NCBI RefSeq assembly: GCF_017313765.1
Contig: NZ_JAFLNC010000005.1
Coordinates: forward strand, 310,001-374,000
Source of the DNA: Sneathiella sedimenti
GTDB lineage: Bacteria > Pseudomonadota > Alphaproteobacteria > Sneathiellales > Sneathiellaceae
Reading direction: 5' to 3'
DNA length: 64,000 bases
Numbering within the stretch: position 1 is the first letter of the stretch; each line of letters opens with the position of its first letter. The translations under genes and the position numbers were made by a program. The notes beneath the pieces are model-generated. The model was not told the origin of the DNA. It did not search any database and saw only the letters and a list, made by a program, of their open reading frames with translations. Shown here one piece after another: positions 18,410 through 27,176 of this stretch.

Positions 18410-19855
18410 ATGAAATTTGTAGATCTCGGCCTTAGCCCCGAAGTGTTGAAAGCGGTTGAGGAAACCGGTTACGAAAATCCGACGCCTATTCAGGAAAAAG
18501 CCATTCCCTATGTATTGATGGGGCGTGATGTTCTGGGTACGGCGCAAACCGGCACCGGCAAGACGGCAAGCTTCACCCTTCCGATGATTGATATTCTCGC
18601 CTCTGGTCAGGCGAAAGCACGGATGCCGCGCTCCCTGATCCTGGAACCAACGCGGGAACTCGCGGCGCAGGTCGCGGACAATTTTGAAGTTTACGGTAAA
18701 TACAGCAAACTCTCCATGGCGCTTCTTATTGGCGGCATGTCATTCGCGGATCAGGATAGCAAGCTCGACAAGGGTGTGGACGTGCTGATTGCAACGCCGG
18801 GTCGCCTTCTCGATCATGTTGAACGCGGCAAGGTTCTCCTCAATGGCGTGAAAACCCTGGTGATCGACGAAGCCGACCGGATGATGGACATGGGATTCAT
18901 TCCAGACGTTGAGCGGATCGTCTCCCTATTGCCGCCGCTTCGCCAGACGCTCTTTTTCTCCGCCACCATGTCGAAGGAAATGCGGAAACTTGCGGACAAG
19001 TTCCTTCTCAACCCGAAGGAAGTGGCCGTCTCCCCACCGACATCAACCGCAGCTACGGTGACTCAGGGCCTGCTTTTGGTGCAGAAGGCGGAAAAGCGTC
19101 CGGCTTTGCGCAAGCTTCTTAAACAGGAAAAAGTGAAGAACGCCTTTATTTTCTGCAACCGCAAGAAAGATGTGGATATTCTTCTCGGCTCCCTGACCAA
19201 GCATGGCTTTAATGCCGGCGCGCTGCACGGCGACATGAGCCAGAGCCATCGCATGGAAACGCTCGACAAGTTCAAAAGCGGCGAGATCAAATTGCTCGTT
19301 TGCTCCGATGTTGCTGCCCGCGGAATCGATGTCAGCTCCGTCAGCCATGTGTTCAACTTTGACGTTCCGACCCATTCTGAAGATTACATTCATCGCATCG
19401 GGAGAACGGGACGCGCGGGTCAGGAAGGCCACGCCTACACGATCGTCACGAAAAGCGAGACCAAGTATCTGGACGGGATCCAGAAACTGGTAGGCCGGGA
19501 CCTTCCGATCATCACCCTTGACGGCATGGAAGAAGTCGCCGAGGAAGCTGCTGCCATCGCAGAACGTGAGAAAAACTCGGGACACGGTGAAAAGAAGGGT
19601 CGTCGGCGCAAGAGTGAGGATTCGGGCTCGGCAAGACCTCCGCGCAAGAGTGCTCCCCGGGACGAAAAAGCCCCTTCAAAGAAGAATGAGGCAAGTGGTT
19701 CCGACGCAAAGGCAAAGGACGAGAAGACCAGGGACAAAAAGCCCCGCCGTTCGCACCATCAGGCAAATGACGATCAGGATACCCCGGTCGTCGGACTCGG
19801 AGACAACGTTCCGGCCTTCTTCAAAATTCCCTTGCGAAAGACGGCGCAGAAATAA
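18410..19855 (+). CDS. DEAD-box RNA helicase, RhlE type
   Basis: ATP-dependent RNA helicase of 481 residues. The Q motif (PTPIQEKAIP), motif I AQTGTGKT, Ia PTRELAAQ, II DEADRMMDMG, III SAT, and VI HRIGRTGRAGQEG are all present in the first 370 residues. The C-terminal tail (about 390-470) is disordered, made of K, E, S and A with REKNSGHGEKKGRRRK and similar stretches, as usual for RhlE/CsdA-like helicases that act in ribosome assembly and cold adaptation. A strong terminator follows. Which RhlE paralogue this is cannot be decided from sequence alone. Confidence 0.92.
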   Translation: MKFVDLGLSPEVLKAVEETGYENPTPIQEKAIPYVLMGRDVLGTAQTGTGKTASFTLPMIDILASGQAKARMPRSLILEPTRELAAQVADNFEVYGKYSKLSMALLIGGMSFADQDSKLDKGVDVLIATPGRLLDHVERGKVLLNGVKTLVIDEADRMMDMGFIPDVERIVSLLPPLRQTLFFSATMSKEMRKLADKFLLNPKEVAVSPPTSTAATVTQGLLLVQKAEKRPALRKLLKQEKVKNAFIFCNRKKDVDILLGSLTKHGFNAGALHGDMSQSHRMETLDKFKSGEIKLLVCSDVAARGIDVSSVSHVFNFDVPTHSEDYIHRIGRTGRAGQEGHAYTIVTKSETKYLDGIQKLVGRDLPIITLDGMEEVAEEAAAIAEREKNSGHGEKKGRRRKSEDSGSARPPRKSAPRDEKAPSKKNEASGSDAKAKDEKTRDKKPRRSHHQANDDQDTPVVGLGDNVPAFFKIPLRKTAQK

Positions 19856-19870
19856 TCATTCTTCGCACCG

Positions 19871-19897
19871 GGCTTCCTGAAAAAGGAAGCCTTTTTT
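19871..19897 (+). terminator. Terminator of the helicase gene
   Basis: Seven-base stem GGCTTCC/GGAAGCC with an A-rich loop, followed by six T residues, about 15 bases past the stop codon. Confidence 0.92.
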
Positions 19898-19988
19898 GTT
19901 TTCATACAATTGTGTAATTTGTAGTATTCAGCAAGTTTTACATGCCAGAACATGAGCAGTAGCGACGCTGCGGGAAAGGTGGCTTCTC

Positions 19989-20231
19989 TTGAAAACGATT
20001 TTTATCATGGTGAAATGTGAACTCGGCAAGGCATATGATGTTGCGGCAGAAGGCGTCGAAAATGTAGAGCAGGTCTCAGAGGTTTATTCCATTTCCGGAA
20101 AATACGACCTGATGATGAAATGCTATCTCGATGATGACCAGGACATCGGGCATTTCGTCAACGAACAGATTCAGACCCTGCCGGGCATAAAAGATACCTT
20201 CACCATGATCACATTCAAGGCATTCAGTTAA
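19989..20231 (+). CDS. Stand-alone Lrp/AsnC ligand-binding (RAM) domain protein
   Basis: An 80-residue protein containing only the ligand-sensing alpha/beta domain of Lrp/AsnC regulators (IFIMVKCELGKAYDVA to the end), without a DNA-binding domain. SGKYDLMMKCYLDD and LPGIKDTFTM are the usual motifs. Such proteins can form octamers or modulate Lrp proteins, but no function is known here. The TTG at 19989, preceded by AAAGGTGG, is a good start; the first ATG would cut off the first strand. It lies between the helicase terminator and livK, in its own short transcript or as the head of the liv operon. Confidence 0.8.
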   Translation: MKTIFIMVKCELGKAYDVAAEGVENVEQVSEVYSISGKYDLMMKCYLDDDQDIGHFVNEQIQTLPGIKDTFTMITFKAFS

Positions 20232-20365
20232 TCTTTTCAATCGACTCAGGATACGGCGCCGGAAAACATTTCCTTTGCGCGCCTGTCAAAATTACTTAAT
20301 CTATAGATCGCTTTAGGGAGTAGAGCGGGACAACCGTTTCTGAGACTGCACAGGGAGACTACATT

Positions 20366-21541
20366 GTGAAAAAGAAATTTATCAGCCTGATTTCTGCGGC
20401 CGCCATGATGGCGGTGCCAGCCATGGCAAACGCCGCGGATCCCGTTAAAATAGGATTTGTCACCACCTTGACAACCGGCGCTGGCGCGATCGGCAAGGAT
20501 ATGCGCGAGGCGGTGGATCTTGCTGTCATTCATCTTGGGGGCAAGATGGCAGGACGCGATATCGACGTCATTTATGAAGATGACGGCTTCAAGCCGGAAA
20601 TCGGCAAGCAGAAAACCGATAAGCTGGTCAAGAAGGACAATGTCGACTTTATCGCCGGCTATATCTGGAGCCATGTACTGATGGCGTCCTATAAAAGTGC
20701 CGTAGACAGCGGGACATTCCTGATCAGTTCGAATGCGGGCCCGAGCGCGCTTGCCGGCAAGCTCTGCCATGAAAACTTTTTCTCGACCTCCTGGCAGAAT
20801 GACCAGACACCGATGGCCATGGGCGAGGTGCTGAACCAGCGCGGCGTCAAGCGGCTGTATATCATGGCCCCCAACTACGCGGCGGGCAAGAATATGGTGA
20901 CCGGCGTTGAACGGACATTCAAGGGCGAGATCGTCGGCAAGGATATGACGAAATTCCCGGCCCAGCTCGACTTCTCTGCTGAATTGGCCAAGGTTCGGGC
21001 TGCAAAGCCGGATGCACTCTTCGTCTTCTATCCGGGTAAACATGGCGCACAGTTCATGGCCCAGTATGCCCAGGCCGATCTGGCAACATCCGTACCTCTC
21101 TATACGACCTTCACGATCGACTCGATCAGCCTGCCCCGCATTGGCGAACAGGCAGAAGGCAGCCTGATGACCATGTTCTGGTCTCCGGACCTCGACACTC
21201 CGGCCAACAAGCGCTTCGTCGGCGACTTCATAGCGAAATACGGCCATTACCCGAGCCATTACGCCGCGCAATCCTATGACTCGATCATGCTGATCAACAG
21301 CGCAGTGGAAAAGGTCAAGGGGGACCTGAGCAACAAGGATGCTGTCCGGGCAGCGCTCAAGGCCGCCGAGTTTGAAAGTGTCCGCGGCAAGCTGAAATTC
21401 GGGAATAACAATATTCCTATCCAGAATTTCTATCTGCGGCAGGTCGTCAAGGATGATAAGGGACAGTACACAACGAAAATTGTTTCTACAGTCTATGAAG
21501 ACCATCAGGATACATATGCTAAAGAATGCAAAATGAAGTAA
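20366..21541 (+). CDS. livK: Branched-chain-amino-acid-type ABC transporter substrate-binding protein
   Basis: Periplasmic binding protein of the LivJ/LivK (type I) family, 391 residues. The signal peptide is clear: KKKF, a hydrophobic core, and cleavage after NAADP-like ANA (around residue 24). The mature protein starts DPVKIGFVTTLTTG and shows IGKDMREAVDLAV and the hinge-region FISSNAGPS. The start is a GTG at 20366 behind AGGGAG. The ligand is uncertain: sequence family alone does not separate amino acids from aromatic acids, and the liv genes are followed by phenylacetate genes. The gene symbol names the family, not the ligand. Confidence 0.88.
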   Translation: MKKKFISLISAAAMMAVPAMANAADPVKIGFVTTLTTGAGAIGKDMREAVDLAVIHLGGKMAGRDIDVIYEDDGFKPEIGKQKTDKLVKKDNVDFIAGYIWSHVLMASYKSAVDSGTFLISSNAGPSALAGKLCHENFFSTSWQNDQTPMAMGEVLNQRGVKRLYIMAPNYAAGKNMVTGVERTFKGEIVGKDMTKFPAQLDFSAELAKVRAAKPDALFVFYPGKHGAQFMAQYAQADLATSVPLYTTFTIDSISLPRIGEQAEGSLMTMFWSPDLDTPANKRFVGDFIAKYGHYPSHYAAQSYDSIMLINSAVEKVKGDLSNKDAVRAALKAAEFESVRGKLKFGNNNIPIQNFYLRQVVKDDKGQYTTKIVSTVYEDHQDTYAKECKMK

Positions 21542-21564
21542 TCCCATTTGCGTTTTCCAACACT

Positions 21565-21605
21565 GAAAAAGGTGCGTAAATCGTCATGATCTGCGCACTT
21601 TTTTT
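21565..21605 (+). terminator. Attenuator-like hairpin between livK and livH
   Basis: GGTGCG and CGCAC(T) arms, extended by AAAA against TTTT, surround an 18-base loop and are followed by seven T residues. This would let most transcripts stop after livK and some continue into livHMGF, giving more binding protein than membrane subunits. Confidence 0.65.
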
Positions 21606-21641
21606 CACATGCCAAACAAAGCGACACGGTAAGGCTAATCG

Positions 21642-22571
21642 ATGAACTGGTTATTACTGCTGGAACAGATATTGAACGGGTTCCAGCTTGGCCTGCTCCT
21701 CTTTCTGCTGGCGGCGGGTCTCACGCTCGTCTTCGGTATTATGGATATGGTGAACCTTGCCCATGGCTCGCTCTATATGATGGGCGCGTATTTCTGTGCG
21801 ACCTTCACGGGATGGACCGGGTCCTTCCTGCTGGGTGCCCTCCTCACTTTGCCTGCGGTCTTTTTACTCGGCATCATCGTCGAGGTAGTTGCCCTGCGCA
21901 CCCTCTACGCCCGCGACCATCTGGATCAGGTAATGGCGACATTTGGCCTGATCCTCTTTTTCAATGAGGCAACACGCCTGATCTGGGGCCCGATCGGCCT
22001 GGTCATCCCGCTCCCGGACTTTCTCAACCAGACAGTGGAGATAATCCCCGGCGCGCCCTACCCCGCCTTCCGGCTGGCGATCATTATTGTCGGCTTTCTG
22101 ATCGCCGGACTGCTGTATCTGATAGTCTCCCGGACGAAGCTCGGCATGTTGATCCGCGCCGGTGCGAGCAATCGCGAGATGATCGGCGCACTGGGCATTA
22201 ACATCCGCCTACTTTTCACGCTTGTCTTCGGCCTCGGCGCGGCACTGGCCGGCCTTGCCGGATTAATGGCGGGGCCTATCCTCTCGGTCGAGATCGGCAT
22301 GGGTGAGGGCATCCTGATCCTGACCCTCGTCGTGATCGTTATCGGCGGAATCGGGTCTATCAAGGGGGCCTTTATTGCAGCCATCCTGATCGGTCTGATT
22401 GACACGGTCGGCCGCTCCTTCCTGCCAGAGATACTGGATCTTATTTTACCGTCCCAGACAGCAGCAACGGCAGCCCCGGCCATTTCCTCAATGATGATTT
22501 ATCTTCTGATGGCGCTGGTCCTGGCGATCAAGCCGCAAGGACTGTTTCCGCCGAAGGGAGTTGGCCGATGA
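21642..22571 (+). CDS. livH: ABC transporter permease, LivH type
   Basis: Inner-membrane permease of 309 residues with eight or so hydrophobic segments and the LivH signature VFGIMDMVNLAHGSLYMMGAY near the N-terminus. The EAA-like loop appears around SRTKLGMLIRAGASNREMIGALG. The end overlaps the start of livM by four bases, indicating translational coupling. Confidence 0.93.
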   Translation: MNWLLLLEQILNGFQLGLLLFLLAAGLTLVFGIMDMVNLAHGSLYMMGAYFCATFTGWTGSFLLGALLTLPAVFLLGIIVEVVALRTLYARDHLDQVMATFGLILFFNEATRLIWGPIGLVIPLPDFLNQTVEIIPGAPYPAFRLAIIIVGFLIAGLLYLIVSRTKLGMLIRAGASNREMIGALGINIRLLFTLVFGLGAALAGLAGLMAGPILSVEIGMGEGILILTLVVIVIGGIGSIKGAFIAAILIGLIDTVGRSFLPEILDLILPSQTAATAAPAISSMMIYLLMALVLAIKPQGLFPPKGVGR

Positions 22572-23560
22572 GCTTGTCTTCCCGCCAAGTGATAAACTCC
22601 GCCCTCCTCGTTTTCCTGGCCGCCCTGCCCTTCCTGACGGACTGGGTCGGCGACAGCTTCTATACCGGGCTGGTCGCCCGTATTCTTATTCTCGCGATCG
22701 CGGCCTTAAGCCTAAATCTGCTGATCGGATATGGCGGCATGGTGAGTTTTGGGCACGCCGCCTATATCGGTGTCGGCGCCTATGTGGTCGGCATCGGCGC
22801 GTTTCATGCGTTCGAGGATGGGATTGACTGGATGCTGAACGGCTATGTCCAGCTTGTTGCGGCAATTCTTGGGTCGGCAGTGATTGCCCTTATCATCGGC
22901 GCGATCAGCCTCCGGACCCGCGGGGTCTATTTCATCATGATAACGATGGCCTTTTCCCAGATGTTGTATTTCACCGCTGTTGGCGTTGAAACCTATGGCG
23001 CGGACGATGGGCTGTCGATCTACTCCCGGAGTGACATGCTGGGCCTGATCGACCTGAATGACGAAAAAAGCCTCTACTACCTGATATATGTCTCCCTGCT
23101 CGTCGTCCTCTATCTGATGCATCGGCTGGTCGGCTCGGCCTTCGGGAACGTTATCCGGGGGAGTAAGTCTAACGAGGCACGCATGCGCGCAATTGGCTTT
23201 TCCCCCTACAAGTACCGCCTGACGGCTTTTGTTATCGCGGGGGCGATTGCCGGATATGCCGGATTTCTCATGGCCAACCTCAATGATTTTGTCAGCCCCG
23301 ATGTGATGCACTGGACGCGATCGGGCGACCTGATCATCATGATCCTGCTGGGCGGGATGGCGAGCCTGTTTGGCCCTTTATACGGTGCGCTGGCCTTCCT
23401 GATGCTGGAGGAGCTTCTCTCATCAATCCCGCTTACAGTTGGGGGACTCCGCGTCGGTGAATATTGGCAACTGTTGTTCGGTCCCCTTCTTATCCTGGTC
23501 GTGCTTTACGCCCGAAACGGCGTGGACAGCTTCTTACCCGGTGCAAGGAAGGGCTCATGA
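22568..23560 (+). CDS. livM: ABC transporter permease, LivM type
   Basis: Second permease of the transporter, 330 residues. It carries the LivM pattern NLLIGYGGMVSFGHAAYIGVG and the cytoplasmic loop SKSNEARMRAIGFSPYKYRL. Nine or ten hydrophobic stretches are visible. The stop codon overlaps the next start in ATGA, typical of this operon. Confidence 0.93.
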   Translation: MSLSSRQVINSALLVFLAALPFLTDWVGDSFYTGLVARILILAIAALSLNLLIGYGGMVSFGHAAYIGVGAYVVGIGAFHAFEDGIDWMLNGYVQLVAAILGSAVIALIIGAISLRTRGVYFIMITMAFSQMLYFTAVGVETYGADDGLSIYSRSDMLGLIDLNDEKSLYYLIYVSLLVVLYLMHRLVGSAFGNVIRGSKSNEARMRAIGFSPYKYRLTAFVIAGAIAGYAGFLMANLNDFVSPDVMHWTRSGDLIIMILLGGMASLFGPLYGALAFLMLEELLSSIPLTVGGLRVGEYWQLLFGPLLILVVLYARNGVDSFLPGARKGS

Positions 23561-24309
23561 CGACACCAGACCTCCTGATCGTTGAAAATCTGGTCAAACG
23601 GTATGACGGGCTGCTTGCCACGGATGATCTGTCCCTGACGGTGCGTCAGGGGGAACTGCACGCGATTATCGGCCCGAATGGCGCCGGCAAGACGACCTTG
23701 ATCAAGCAGCTCACCGGTGAAATACGGTCTGATGCCGGACGGGTGATATTTGCCGGTCAGAATCTAAAGCGAGTGTCGGAGCCCGGCCGTTCCCATATCG
23801 GACTTGCACGGTCGTTTCAGATTACCTCACTTTTTCAGAATTTCACGGTACTGGAGAATGTCTGCCTCGCCGTTCAGGCCCATAGCGGACACTCCTTTCG
23901 TTTCTGGAAAAAAATCAATAATGATACAAATTTGACAGAGCCCGCCCTGACCATTCTCCAGCATATGGGGCTAGAGCAACGGGCCCACACAGTCACCTCC
24001 AGCCTCAGCCACGGGGAACAGCGTCAACTTGAAATTGCGGTAGCCCTGGCAACCAAACCCAAACTGCTGTTACTCGACGAACCTATGGCGGGGATGTCAA
24101 AAGAAGACAGCGAGACGCTAATTGAACATCTTCTAGAGTTGAAAAACCGCTATACCATCCTTTTGATCGAGCATGACATGGATGCTGTCTTCAGTCTGGC
24201 GGACAGGATCAGTGTCCTTGTATATGGACGGGCCATCGCCACCGGAACGCCTGATGAAATCCGTAACAACGAGGACGTCCGGCAAGCCTATCTTGGTGAG
24301 GAGGCCTAG
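23557..24309 (+). CDS. livG: ABC transporter ATP-binding protein, LivG type
   Basis: Cytoplasmic ATPase of 250 residues. Walker A GPNGAGKTTL, signature LSHGEQRQLEIA and Walker B LLLLDEPMAGMS are present, followed by HDMDAVFSLADRISVL. LivG-type proteins have the GIARSFQ loop after Walker A: here LARSFQITSLFQNFTV. The ATG at 23557 overlaps the livM stop; an earlier in-frame ATG (23464) would overlap livM by almost 100 bases and is rejected. Confidence 0.94.
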   Translation: MTTPDLLIVENLVKRYDGLLATDDLSLTVRQGELHAIIGPNGAGKTTLIKQLTGEIRSDAGRVIFAGQNLKRVSEPGRSHIGLARSFQITSLFQNFTVLENVCLAVQAHSGHSFRFWKKINNDTNLTEPALTILQHMGLEQRAHTVTSSLSHGEQRQLEIAVALATKPKLLLLDEPMAGMSKEDSETLIEHLLELKNRYTILLIEHDMDAVFSLADRISVLVYGRAIATGTPDEIRNNEDVRQAYLGEEA

Positions 24310-24310
24310 C

Positions 24311-25012
24311 ATGTTGGAAGTGAATGCCATCGACAGTTTTTATGGCCAAAGCCAGGTGTTGTTCAACATGTCCCTGACCGTGAAAGACGGCGAGGTCGTC
24401 ACCCTCATGGGCCGCAATGGGATGGGCAAGACAACCACTATCCGCTCGATCATGGGACTCACGCCGGCCCGGCAGGGAACCATCAGGTTCAAGAAAAAAG
24501 ATATTACCTCCCAATCCCCATACCGGATCGCGCGGCTGGGAATTGGCCTGGTGCCGGAAGGCCGGCTGGTATCACCAAACCTGAGTGTGGAGGAAAACCT
24601 CGTCGCGACCGCCAATGCGGGTCCCGGCGGCAAGGGACGCTGGGATCTTGAGTCCATCTGGAAAATGTTTCCCAAACTCCGCGAACGAAAAAGCAGCATG
24701 GGCAATCAGATTTCCGGCGGCGAACAGCAAATGCTCGCCATCGCCCGAGCCCTGATGACAAACCCGGAACTTCTGCTGCTCGATGAAGCGACGGAAGGAC
24801 TGGCGCCCCTCATCCGGCAGGAAATCTGGCGTTGTCTTCGCAACTTGAAAGACGAAGGTCAGTCCATTCTTGTTATCGATAAAAATATCCAGGCTCTCGC
24901 CGAGATTGCCGACAGACATTACATCATTGAGAAAGGATCCGTTGTCTGGGAGGGAACGTCTCAAAGACTGCTTGAAGACCAGACGGCGAAACAACAGTAT
25001 TTAGGCATATAA
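24311..25012 (+). CDS. livF: ABC transporter ATP-binding protein, LivF type
   Basis: Second ATPase of the transporter, 233 residues. Walker A GRNGMGKTT, the LivF-specific LGLVPEGR-like segment (GIGLVPEGRLV), signature ISGGEQQMLAIARAL and Walker B LLLLDEATEGLAP are all visible. The ATG at 24311 directly follows the livG stop codon. No terminator follows at once; the intergenic region to the GGDEF gene is very AT-rich. Confidence 0.94.
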   Translation: MLEVNAIDSFYGQSQVLFNMSLTVKDGEVVTLMGRNGMGKTTTIRSIMGLTPARQGTIRFKKKDITSQSPYRIARLGIGLVPEGRLVSPNLSVEENLVATANAGPGGKGRWDLESIWKMFPKLRERKSSMGNQISGGEQQMLAIARALMTNPELLLLDEATEGLAPLIRQEIWRCLRNLKDEGQSILVIDKNIQALAEIADRHYIIEKGSVVWEGTSQRLLEDQTAKQQYLGI

Positions 25013-25192
25013 GGGTAATCTATAATTATATTTAGAAATATAGCACCCACAAGTTTAGAAAATTTTCACGCTTTCTATCTATTATATTTACATTTCAGAA
25101 TATTTTTTTTAATTATACGTCGCCAATAATATTTTATACTGACAAAATACCATTCTTGGGAAAATCCGCAATTAATATGGAGGCTTGATGCT

Positions 25193-26230
25193 TTGGCAGT
25201 GACGGAGGATTATCGGAAAGTACGTGTCATAGCCAAAAAGACACTTGCCCTGATCGAAGAACAAGGCATTCGACCGACACCCCATAATTATGCTGTCTGG
25301 TTTGAGTATTTGCAGGAAACTAATCCGGATTTAACTCGGGCGCTCAACGAGCTGTTGGCAAAGAACGGCAAATATTCCGAAAATATGGGAGTTGAACTTT
25401 TCAAACTGTTCTTTACCCGTGAAAAAGAAGGGCGGATTGTCCAGGAAACCAATCGCCTGGTCCAGAAATCAATGGACAATGTAATGGGCAACCTGAAAAG
25501 AACAACGGCGGATTTTTCGACCTACGGTGAACAGCTAAATGATTTTGCGCTTAAAGCCGAAGGGATGAACGGGCAGGATCTGCAGGACATTATTAATGAA
25601 ATTGTCTCCCAGACGAATTCAATGTCTGACAATACCTCTTCCCTCTATAAAGGCCTTGATTTTGCTTCGCGCGAAATAGCGGAACTGAAACGGCGCCTCC
25701 AGCATGTCCAAAGAGAAGCCTATACCGACTCCCTAACTGGCATTCCAAACCGTAAAAGTTTTGATAGCGTGTTATCAAGGGAGATAGCGGTCGCACGTGA
25801 AAACAAATCAAACTTGTGCCTTCTGATGGCAGATATTGATCATTTTAAGCAATTCAATGACCTCCACGGTCATACATTTGGGGATCAGGTCATCAAGCTT
25901 GTCGCGTCTACCTTGGCAAAAGGCATAGGGAAAAATGCATTGGCCGCAAGATACGGCGGTGAAGAATTCAGTGTGATCCTTCCGGCGACCGACCTTGCAG
26001 ATGCTGTCAATCTCGCTAACGACCTGCGAATGGCCATTGCGGCAAAAAGACTGATTCAAAGATCGACAAAAAAGGATGTCGGAAAAATCACCATGTCATT
26101 CGGTGTTACGGCGTATACAAATTCGGAAGATCCGACCGCCTTTATCAATCGGGCGGACCAGGCGCTCTATTCCGCGAAAAATGCCGGACGAAACTGCGTA
26201 AAGCATCTTCAATCCAGTACCGATTTTTAA
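25193..26230 (+). CDS. Diguanylate cyclase (GGDEF domain) with conserved N-terminal helical region
   Basis: Predicted to make cyclic di-GMP from two GTP. The last 170 residues form a GGDEF domain with the active-site motif RYGGEEFSVILPA (GGEEF variant), preceded by DSLTGIPNRKSF and LCLLMADIDHFKQFND. The inhibitory RxxD site is absent: GKNA occupies its place. The first 170 residues are helical (VIAKKTLALIEEQGIRPTPH, then coiled coil), with no membrane segment, so the protein should be cytoplasmic. The likely start is TTG at 25193, nine bases after GGAGG; a GTG at 25199 is an alternative. The GGDEF protein sits alone between the liv and paa genes. Confidence 0.9.
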   Translation: MAVTEDYRKVRVIAKKTLALIEEQGIRPTPHNYAVWFEYLQETNPDLTRALNELLAKNGKYSENMGVELFKLFFTREKEGRIVQETNRLVQKSMDNVMGNLKRTTADFSTYGEQLNDFALKAEGMNGQDLQDIINEIVSQTNSMSDNTSSLYKGLDFASREIAELKRRLQHVQREAYTDSLTGIPNRKSFDSVLSREIAVARENKSNLCLLMADIDHFKQFNDLHGHTFGDQVIKLVASTLAKGIGKNALAARYGGEEFSVILPATDLADAVNLANDLRMAIAAKRLIQRSTKKDVGKITMSFGVTAYTNSEDPTAFINRADQALYSAKNAGRNCVKHLQSSTDF

Positions 26231-26250
26231 GACCCAATCCTTACCCAGAG

Positions 26251-26269
26251 ACACCTACGAGATAGGTGT
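26251..26269. promoter_or_regulatory. Inverted repeat upstream of the paa genes
   Basis: ACACCTA-cgaga-TAGGTGT, a perfect seven-base repeat with a five-base spacer, about 125 bases before paaG. No T tract follows, so it looks more like an operator (for example of a TetR- or GntR-type regulator) than a terminator for the GGDEF gene. Confidence 0.45.
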
Positions 26270-26392
26270 TACAATGTGAATTCTTGCGTCGCCTAATTTT
26301 CAGATGCTAGAGAAAATCCTGTTCTCCCCGCTGCTATTCGACTAATCTTGTTGGATATACACTCTCAAAAAAACAACAAAGTGCGGGACCTA

Positions 26393-27175
26393 ATGACATA
26401 CGCAACGATTAAATTCGATATAAAGGACGGCGTTGCCAGGATAACGCTGAACCGTCCCGATAAACTCAACTCCTTTAGCGACGAGATGCATGAGGAACTT
26501 CGGTCCATCATGCCCGTTCTTGAAGGCGACGATGTGCGCGCCGTTCTGATCACCGGCGAAGGCAGGGCCTTCGGCGCCGGCGCCGATCTTTCCTCAAGCA
26601 GTGCGTCCGGAGGTGTCCTTGATGCCGGGGAAACACTGGAAAAAAATTACAATCCGCTGATCCTGTTTGTCAGGAATCTGGAAAAACCTGTTATTGCGGC
26701 TGTCAACGGCATCGCCGCCGGCGCGAGCATGAGCCTTGCGCTCTCCTGTGATATCGTGCTGGCCGCAAAATCCGCGTATTTCCTTCAGGCCTTCTGCCAT
26801 ATCGGGCTGGTACCGGATGCGGGCAGCACCTACTTTCTCCCTCGCCTTGTCGGAACGGGCAAGGCAATGGGCCTAGCAATGCTGGGCGATAAGCTTCCGG
26901 CCGAAGAGGCGGAGAAAATGGGCCTGATATGGAAAACCTATGAGGATGACGAGCTGATGCCCGCGGCGGAGGCCCTCGCGGCTAAACTGGCGGCAGGACC
27001 GACGAAGGGGTATGCCTATATCAAGCAGGCAATGAATGCCAGTCTTGCAAATGACCTTGAAGCGCAGTTGAAAGTGGAACGGGATTTCCAGCAGAAGGCA
27101 AGCCGGACGGAAGACTTTATCGAAGGAGTCTCCGCCTTCCTTGGCAAACGGAAAGCCAATTTCAAGGGCCGCTAG
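26393..27175 (+). CDS. paaG: 1,2-epoxyphenylacetyl-CoA isomerase (crotonase family)
   Basis: Isomerises ring-1,2-epoxyphenylacetyl-CoA to the oxepin form in aerobic phenylacetate degradation. The crotonase fold shows TLNRPDKLNSFS, FGAGADLSS and NGIAAGASMSLALSCDI, and the PaaG-type active-site segment GLVPDAGSTYFLPRLVG, with the conserved aspartate. It has 260 residues from the ATG at 26393; an upstream in-frame ATG (26348) would add 15 residues of unlike sequence. It is the first gene of paaG-paaI-paaJ-paaK. The match to PaaG is good, but other crotonases share much of it. Confidence 0.82.
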   Translation: MTYATIKFDIKDGVARITLNRPDKLNSFSDEMHEELRSIMPVLEGDDVRAVLITGEGRAFGAGADLSSSSASGGVLDAGETLEKNYNPLILFVRNLEKPVIAAVNGIAAGASMSLALSCDIVLAAKSAYFLQAFCHIGLVPDAGSTYFLPRLVGTGKAMGLAMLGDKLPAEEAEKMGLIWKTYEDDELMPAAEALAAKLAAGPTKGYAYIKQAMNASLANDLEAQLKVERDFQQKASRTEDFIEGVSAFLGKRKANFKGR

Positions 27176-27176
27176 G

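Noticed and set aside
20246-21547. Minus-strand frame of 433 codons opposite livK
   Set aside because: livK has a signal peptide, family motifs and operon context; the opposite frame shows none.
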